64,000 bases of DNA from Flavobacterium cupriresistens (GTDB lineage Bacteria; Bacteroidota; Bacteroidia; Flavobacteriales; Flavobacteriaceae), in the NCBI RefSeq assembly GCF_020911925.1, contig NZ_CP087134.1, forward strand, positions 2,046,001 through 2,110,000, given 5' to 3'. Below, piece by piece: positions 60,257 through 64,000 of this stretch. The translations under genes and the position numbers were made by a program. The notes beneath the pieces are model-generated. The model was not told the origin of the DNA and did no database searches. It saw nothing but the letters and a program-made list of their open reading frames with translations. Position 1 is the stretch's first letter; the number at the start of each line of letters is the position of its first letter.

Positions 60257-62002
60257 TTAATTTATTTGTACGATACTTCCTTTTACAATCGCAACGGCGC
60301 TCGATGACATTTCGGCACCTGCGCTTCCTTCTGCTTTGTATTGTGCTTTTGCTTTTAAGGAAACATTTGCTCCTTCAATCGTTACATCGCCGGTGGCGAT
60401 TAACTCAATGTTTCCGGCACTTTCCATTTTTATTCCTTTACTGTCAATGGTGATTACGTTTGAATTTTCATCTTCAATTATAATCACGCCTTTGTCTTCA
60501 TCGAGTGTGATCTTTTTGCCGGCAGGGGTTTCAATTCCGATGGATTTTTTTTCATCGTCAAATAAAACCTTCATTTCGCTTCGGGTTACAATTCCTTTTT
60601 GGTGGTTGTCATCGGAAGCTACAATTGGAGCAGGTTTTCCGCTGCTGTGAAGCATTCCTAATACGATGGCATTGTTCGGGTCTTCGTTGACAAATCCAAT
60701 AATGACTTCGTCTTCTATTTCAGGTCTGAAAAAAACACCTCTGTTTTCCCCCGCATCCGGTGAAGCTACCCGGCACCAAATGCCTTGTTCTTCGTTATTG
60801 ATGATGGGGATTTTTACCAAAATGCGATCTTCACCATTGGGATCACTCTCTAATTGGGTGACAATTCCAACATGCAGTCCTTTTATGGCGGGAATGATTC
60901 CTGAGCCGGTTGGCGTATGAATGTCGAACGTTTCAGAAAACCACTCCGGATTTAGTCCGAATTGGGCATCGATTGTCCAGTTTCCTTCTGACAGTTCATG
61001 AAAAACACCTGTGACATAGGCATCACCGTTAAAGCGATCTCCAACACCTTCCAGCGTAATTATGGTATTCGGTTTTACGGCAGGAATGCCTTGAAACTTA
61101 ACTCTTCCACGGATTTTAGATAATTGTTGAAACAATAATTTAGCATCGGCCCAATCCTGAAGTTCTACTTCGGTAATGGTACCGCCGTGACGTAATTCAA
61201 GGTTTTCAAGCTTGATAATTTCAGACAGATCGGAAGCCGAAAGATTGCCGTTCAAACTTACGCTTGGGTCATTGGCTTCAATTTCAACTAACTCCTGATT
61301 GGTATAATCCCAACTGTAGGAGGACACTTTGGCAAATTGATTTCGGGCATCGATTTCGGCGTCAAAATCAAGTATAGTAGCTCCAAAAGTGATCGTTTCA
61401 ACAGACGAAGCTGTTACATTAGGTTTGCTGATGGTAATTTTTCCGTTCTCAACAAAACAAAGTTTGCCATTGGCTTGTGCTCTCGAAACAATAAAATCCC
61501 AGTCGGAGGTATTGTATTGAACGAGTTCTTTATGACTGAAATTAGTCGCTTCAACGTCTTTTTCCAGCCCGTAAAGATCAATAATGCTTTCAAATGCTTC
61601 GCTGTCTTTTACCTCATAAAAGTATTTGCTTTTTCTTCCAATAGTGAGTTTTACGGCTTCATCTTTGCATTCGATAATCAGCAAAGAAGCACTGCTTTTT
61701 ATTTTAATGGAATGTTTGATGATGATGCCTTTGTAAATGGTTTCTTCATCACTGTGATAACCGGCATGAATTTCAATTTTTTTGCCCGGAATCAATAGAT
61801 CTTCATTGCTCAATTTGAATTCTCTTTCAGAAGCTTCTCCGTCTACCAGAACAATTTGAGCCATAGGAATCCGATTGACTTCATTTTGCACCACTATGCT
61901 TTTTACTTGATAGGTTTTAGATAATTCTTCGCCTTCAATTAAAATTTTAAGTGTTACTAAATCGGCACTTTTACTGGTTTGTATGACTCCGCTATTGTTC
62001 AT
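60257..62002 (-). CDS. VgrG-like spike protein (Afp8-like)
   Basis: 581 residues. The N-terminal ~360 residues form the gp27-like hub (LKILIEGEELSKTYQVKSIV, IEIHAGYHSDEETIYKGIII, NTSDWDFIVSRAQANGKLCF). The gp5 OB-fold is around 370-450 (GLHVGIVTQLESDPNGEDRI, IWCRVASPDAGENRGVFFRP). The end is a short beta-helix spike (KSIGIETPAGKKITLDEDKG, GDVTIEGANVSLKAKAQY). There is no extra effector domain. It lies 4 bp before the PAAR gene and its start overlaps the LysM gene stop by 1 bp. Confidence 0.93.
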   Translation of the reverse strand: MNNSGVIQTSKSADLVTLKILIEGEELSKTYQVKSIVVQNEVNRIPMAQIVLVDGEASEREFKLSNEDLLIPGKKIEIHAGYHSDEETIYKGIIIKHSIKIKSSASLLIIECKDEAVKLTIGRKSKYFYEVKDSEAFESIIDLYGLEKDVEATNFSHKELVQYNTSDWDFIVSRAQANGKLCFVENGKITISKPNVTASSVETITFGATILDFDAEIDARNQFAKVSSYSWDYTNQELVEIEANDPSVSLNGNLSASDLSEIIKLENLELRHGGTITEVELQDWADAKLLFQQLSKIRGRVKFQGIPAVKPNTIITLEGVGDRFNGDAYVTGVFHELSEGNWTIDAQFGLNPEWFSETFDIHTPTGSGIIPAIKGLHVGIVTQLESDPNGEDRILVKIPIINNEEQGIWCRVASPDAGENRGVFFRPEIEDEVIIGFVNEDPNNAIVLGMLHSSGKPAPIVASDDNHQKGIVTRSEMKVLFDDEKKSIGIETPAGKKITLDEDKGVIIIEDENSNVITIDSKGIKMESAGNIELIATGDVTIEGANVSLKAKAQYKAEGSAGAEMSSSAVAIVKGSIVQIN

Positions 62003-62685
62003 TAAGATTGTTTTTGTAAGGGTGGAAAAAATAGTTTTTGCCCTGTTTTTAATTTTCTGAAATTGACAATGTTATTGGCTTTGGCGACTTCGAGATAATA
62101 CTTAGAATCGCCGTAGATCTGAAAGGACATCAAGGGTAAAGTATCACCCTCTTTTACCGTTCTGTAATGCGTTAAATCGGGTGACTTATTATTTTCTCTT
62201 GCGGCTCTTAAATTGTCTTCAACAAAACCTTGAAATTTTACTTTTGCAACTGCTCTGATGGGTGTTCCGTCGGGTTTAAAGAGTTTGAATTCTACATCCA
62301 TTTCAGTCAAAGCTCCTTTAAAGAGCAATGTTCCCCACGAAATAATCAGGTAATTGGGTTTGTGTTTGTCTCCGTTGTAATTTAAAACCACTTTTTTAAA
62401 TTTCTCAATGTCATCAATGATGCCATCGTCGGAACTTTCGTAGCCGTTGATTACGCCGGATCGGTCAAAAACAAAATCGAGTTCGAGGTTTTCAGGTAAT
62501 TTTTTATTGAATTTTGGAGCGATGGTGCTCGTTCCTGAAGCCTGCGTTTTATCGGTTTCGATTTTATAGTGATACGTGTACTTTTCCGGATTCATGAGCG
62601 TAGAAAAGGTACCGTCGGAAATTTTGTTGTTAAATTCCGGGTCACTATAGGCAACGACTTTTAGTTTTTCTAATTCTCCTAACAT
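62002..62685 (-). CDS. LysM-containing eCIS adaptor protein (Afp7-like)
   Basis: 227 residues. The N-terminal ~165 residues (STLMNPEKYTYHYKIETDKT, NLELDFVFDRSGVI, KPNYLIISWGTLLFKGALTE) match the CIS hub/tube-adaptor domain. The C-terminal ~50 residues are a LysM module (HYRTVKEGDTLPLMSFQIYG, YLEVAKANNIVNFRKLKTGQ). In contractile particles it connects the tube to the VgrG hub (gp53/Afp7 position). Confidence 0.9.
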   Translation of the reverse strand: MLGELEKLKVVAYSDPEFNNKISDGTFSTLMNPEKYTYHYKIETDKTQASGTSTIAPKFNKKLPENLELDFVFDRSGVINGYESSDDGIIDDIEKFKKVVLNYNGDKHKPNYLIISWGTLLFKGALTEMDVEFKLFKPDGTPIRAVAKVKFQGFVEDNLRAARENNKSPDLTHYRTVKEGDTLPLMSFQIYGDSKYYLEVAKANNIVNFRKLKTGQKLFFPPLQKQS

Positions 62686-62688
62686 GAC

Positions 62689-62847
62689 TTAGCGTTCTTT
62701 TTTACGTTCGATGATTTTCAGTACTTGTTCTACGCATTCGGCTACCGCATCTTCATCGGTACTTTTTGGAGTACTGGGAGAAGTTGCCGGTTTTGATCCT
62801 TCGTTCACGTTTATTTTAATGTGAAGCTCTTTTATTTCTATGGGCAT
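62689..62847 (-). CDS. 52-residue DUF5908-like protein
   Basis: The frame from ATG at 62847 to TAA at 62689 encodes MPIEIKELHIKINVN, a Ser/Thr/Pro-rich middle, and DEDAVAECVEQVLKIIERKK at the C-terminus. The IEIKELxIKxxV opening and the terminal helix match the small DUF5908 proteins of Bacteroidota eCIS loci. It fits tightly between neighbours, 3 bp before the LysM gene and 2 bp after the tube gene. Its function is unknown; it could be a chaperone or a minor baseplate part. Confidence 0.8.
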   Translation of the reverse strand: MPIEIKELHIKINVNEGSKPATSPSTPKSTDEDAVAECVEQVLKIIERKKER

Positions 62848-62849
62848 AA

Positions 62850-63296
62850 CTAGCTTTTAAGTAAGGTGAAATAATTGTAGGTAAGCTCAAAGTTTTCTAC
62901 TACAAGCTTACTTTCTTCGGCATTAAAATCTTCCACCGACCATTTTACAGGATAGGCATGAACCACGTTCCATGAAATCAAAGGCTGATGTTCTTGATTC
63001 AGCAATTTGATGGTCAGGTTTACGGGTTTGAAAGAAAAGTTTTCTATAGCATCTCTGCACCAATCAATAACAACAGAATCAATCAGTATTCCTCTCTTTA
63101 AAGTCAGGTTTGGATATTTTGTCTTTACAGGGAGTTTGTGCTTGAATCTATTTTCTCCACCTTCGGCAATCTCCTCGGTTTCAATGTCAACAGACAAGCC
63201 GGAAACAGATTGAAACTGATGGTCCTTTTCTTTCGAACCAAGACCTTCAAATTCAACTAAGAAGTGAAAACCGACAGGTGGATAATAGTTAGCCAT
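62850..63296 (-). CDS. eCIS tube protein, second copy (Afp5-like)
   Basis: 148 residues: YYPPVGFHFLVEFEGLGSKE, FQSVSGLSVDIETEEIAEGG, LPVKTKYPNLTLKRGIL and WNVVHAYPVKWSVEDFNAEE are the T4 gp19/tail-tube family pattern. It differs from the paralogue at 63299 in the loop after the beta strand 1 and is likely the tube-initiating or minor tube ring next to the baseplate. 2 bp separate the genes. Confidence 0.88.
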   Translation of the reverse strand: MANYYPPVGFHFLVEFEGLGSKEKDHQFQSVSGLSVDIETEEIAEGGENRFKHKLPVKTKYPNLTLKRGILIDSVVIDWCRDAIENFSFKPVNLTIKLLNQEHQPLISWNVVHAYPVKWSVEDFNAEESKLVVENFELTYNYFTLLKS

Positions 63297-63298
63297 GA

Positions 63299-63727
63299 TT
63301 AGTCATTTTGAATGGATAAACCTTCGTGCACCAATTCCATAGATTCGATAGCGACTTCGTTTCCGTCAGCTTTCAAATCGGTGGATTGAATTTTAGTTGG
63401 CCACGCATTTTTTACTTTCCAGATCAGCACCGGTGCATGCTCTTCGTTCAGTAATTTGATCGTGATATCTCTTCTTTCTATGGTGTTTAGTTTTACCGTG
63501 TTCCACCAGGCGTAATACTCATTGTCGCTTGCAAAGGTTCCTCGTTTCAACGTGATGTTGGAGAATTTCTGCATGCCCGGCATCTTGATCTTACTGTATT
63601 CAGGACTTGCTCCTTGGCGGTATTCGATAACTTCAGTTTCTACATCTAATCCGGAAACTTCTGTAAATCCTATTTTTGTTCCACCCCAGTCAACTGAGAA
63701 ATGAAACTTTGGTAGCGGATAACTCAT
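63299..63727 (-). CDS. eCIS major tube protein (Afp1-like)
   Basis: 142 residues: YPLPKFHFSVDWGGTKIGFT then EVSGLDVETEVIEYRQGASP, ITLKRGTFASDNEYYAWW and IWKVKNAWPTKIQSTDLKAD. This is the tail-tube fold of contractile particles. Its position directly after the sheath gene suits the major inner-tube subunit. The stretch ITLKRG is shared with the second tube protein. Confidence 0.9.
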   Translation of the reverse strand: MSYPLPKFHFSVDWGGTKIGFTEVSGLDVETEVIEYRQGASPEYSKIKMPGMQKFSNITLKRGTFASDNEYYAWWNTVKLNTIERRDITIKLLNEEHAPVLIWKVKNAWPTKIQSTDLKADGNEVAIESMELVHEGLSIQND

Positions 63728-63756
63728 GATCTATATATTTTTAATGTTGATATTAA

Positions 63757-64000
63757 TTAAGATTCCTGCATTTTGTGAGAGAAACGTAGAATGATAAATT
63801 CTGCCGGACGCACTACTGCCATTCCGATTTCGATAATCATTCGGCCTTCCAGAATGTCAATAGCCGACATGGTTTGTCCCAGTCCGATTCTAACATAAAA
63901 AGCTTGTTCAGGTTTTGCTCCGGCCAATGCTCCGGCGCGCCATTGAAGAATTAAGAAATTCTCGATCATGGCTCTCACTCTGATCCAGGTATTGGCATCA
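63757..64000 (-). CDS. Tail sheath protein, C-terminal end (5' part outside the window)
   Basis: The frame is open from the right edge to the TAA at 63757 and gives about 80 residues. WIRVRAMIENFLILQWRAGA then LAGAKPEQAFYVRIGLGQTM and IEIGMAVVRPAEFIILRFSH match the C-terminal domain of contractile sheath proteins (Afp2-4/gp18 family), which mediates sheath subunit linking. The internal ATG at 63978 is not the real start because coding continues past it. More sheath genes and the rest of the eCIS locus should lie to the right. Confidence 0.9.
   Translation of the reverse strand, partial: DANTWIRVRAMIENFLILQWRAGALAGAKPEQAFYVRIGLGQTMSAIDILEGRMIIEIGMAVVRPAEFIILRFSHKMQES

Noticed and set aside
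34924..64000. Prophage or type VI secretion system
   Set aside because: Sheath, tube, VgrG, PAAR and gp25 genes could suggest either, but I see no terminase, portal, capsid, integrase or lysis genes, and no TssJ/L/M membrane complex or ClpV. The AAA+ ATPase, tape-measure and DUF4157 genes fit an extracellular contractile injection system.

Overview
The window is AT-rich, gene-dense DNA from a Bacteroidota bacterium, most likely a Flavobacterium or close relative. The evidence is a gldM-gldN-gldO type IX secretion/gliding cluster, starts without clear Shine-Dalgarno sites, TAnnTTTG-type promoter elements, and many dispersed hairpin repeats between genes. No tRNA, rRNA, insertion sequence or CRISPR array was seen.

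Layout. (1) 1-5.4 kb: the 3' part of gldM, gldN and its tandem copy gldO, an FAD oxidoreductase and a DUF983 membrane protein. (2) 5.5-18.7 kb: a large Ter stress-response cluster on the plus strand. It holds five TerD-family proteins, a HAD-like hydrolase, a phosphoribosyltransferase-like protein, TelA, an unrecognised 321-residue protein, two TerY-type vWA proteins, a PP2C-type phosphatase, a protein kinase with a zinc ribbon, and TerC. Three 199-bp direct repeats separate the two vWA genes. (3) 19-31.7 kb: ordinary chromosomal genes (ABC-F ATPase, App1-like phosphatase, lipid kinase, acyltransferase, LRR protein, thioesterase with a TetR regulator) among dispersed hairpin repeats. A cobalamin riboswitch lies upstream of a lone lipoprotein gene. 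(4) 32.1-34.8 kb: a three-module cell-wall enzyme, an AhpD-like protein and an Lrp-type regulator.

(5) 34.9-64 kb: a minus-strand locus for an extracellular contractile injection system (eCIS), running off the right edge. In transcription order it encodes the sheath (partial), two tube proteins, a 52-residue DUF5908-like protein, a LysM adaptor, a VgrG-like spike, a PAAR tip, a gp25-like wedge protein, two large baseplate proteins, an 898-residue unrecognised protein, a tape-measure protein, four DUF4157 (eCIS core) proteins and an AAA+ ATPase. Three of the DUF4157 proteins look like polymorphic effectors. They share an N-terminal motif and the HELTH-containing core but have unrelated C-termini: a papain/NlpC-like domain, a zinc-metallopeptidase-like domain and an RNase-like domain. 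Each is followed directly by a small gene, two of them predicted lipoproteins, which suggests effector-immunity pairs.

The particle genes would build a contractile tube with a VgrG/PAAR tip, the ATPase would help assembly, and the DUF4157 proteins would be cargo. The effector series with its paired genes is the most promising under-described system here; the Ter cluster with its 199-bp repeats comes second. All functions are inferred from sequence and family knowledge.
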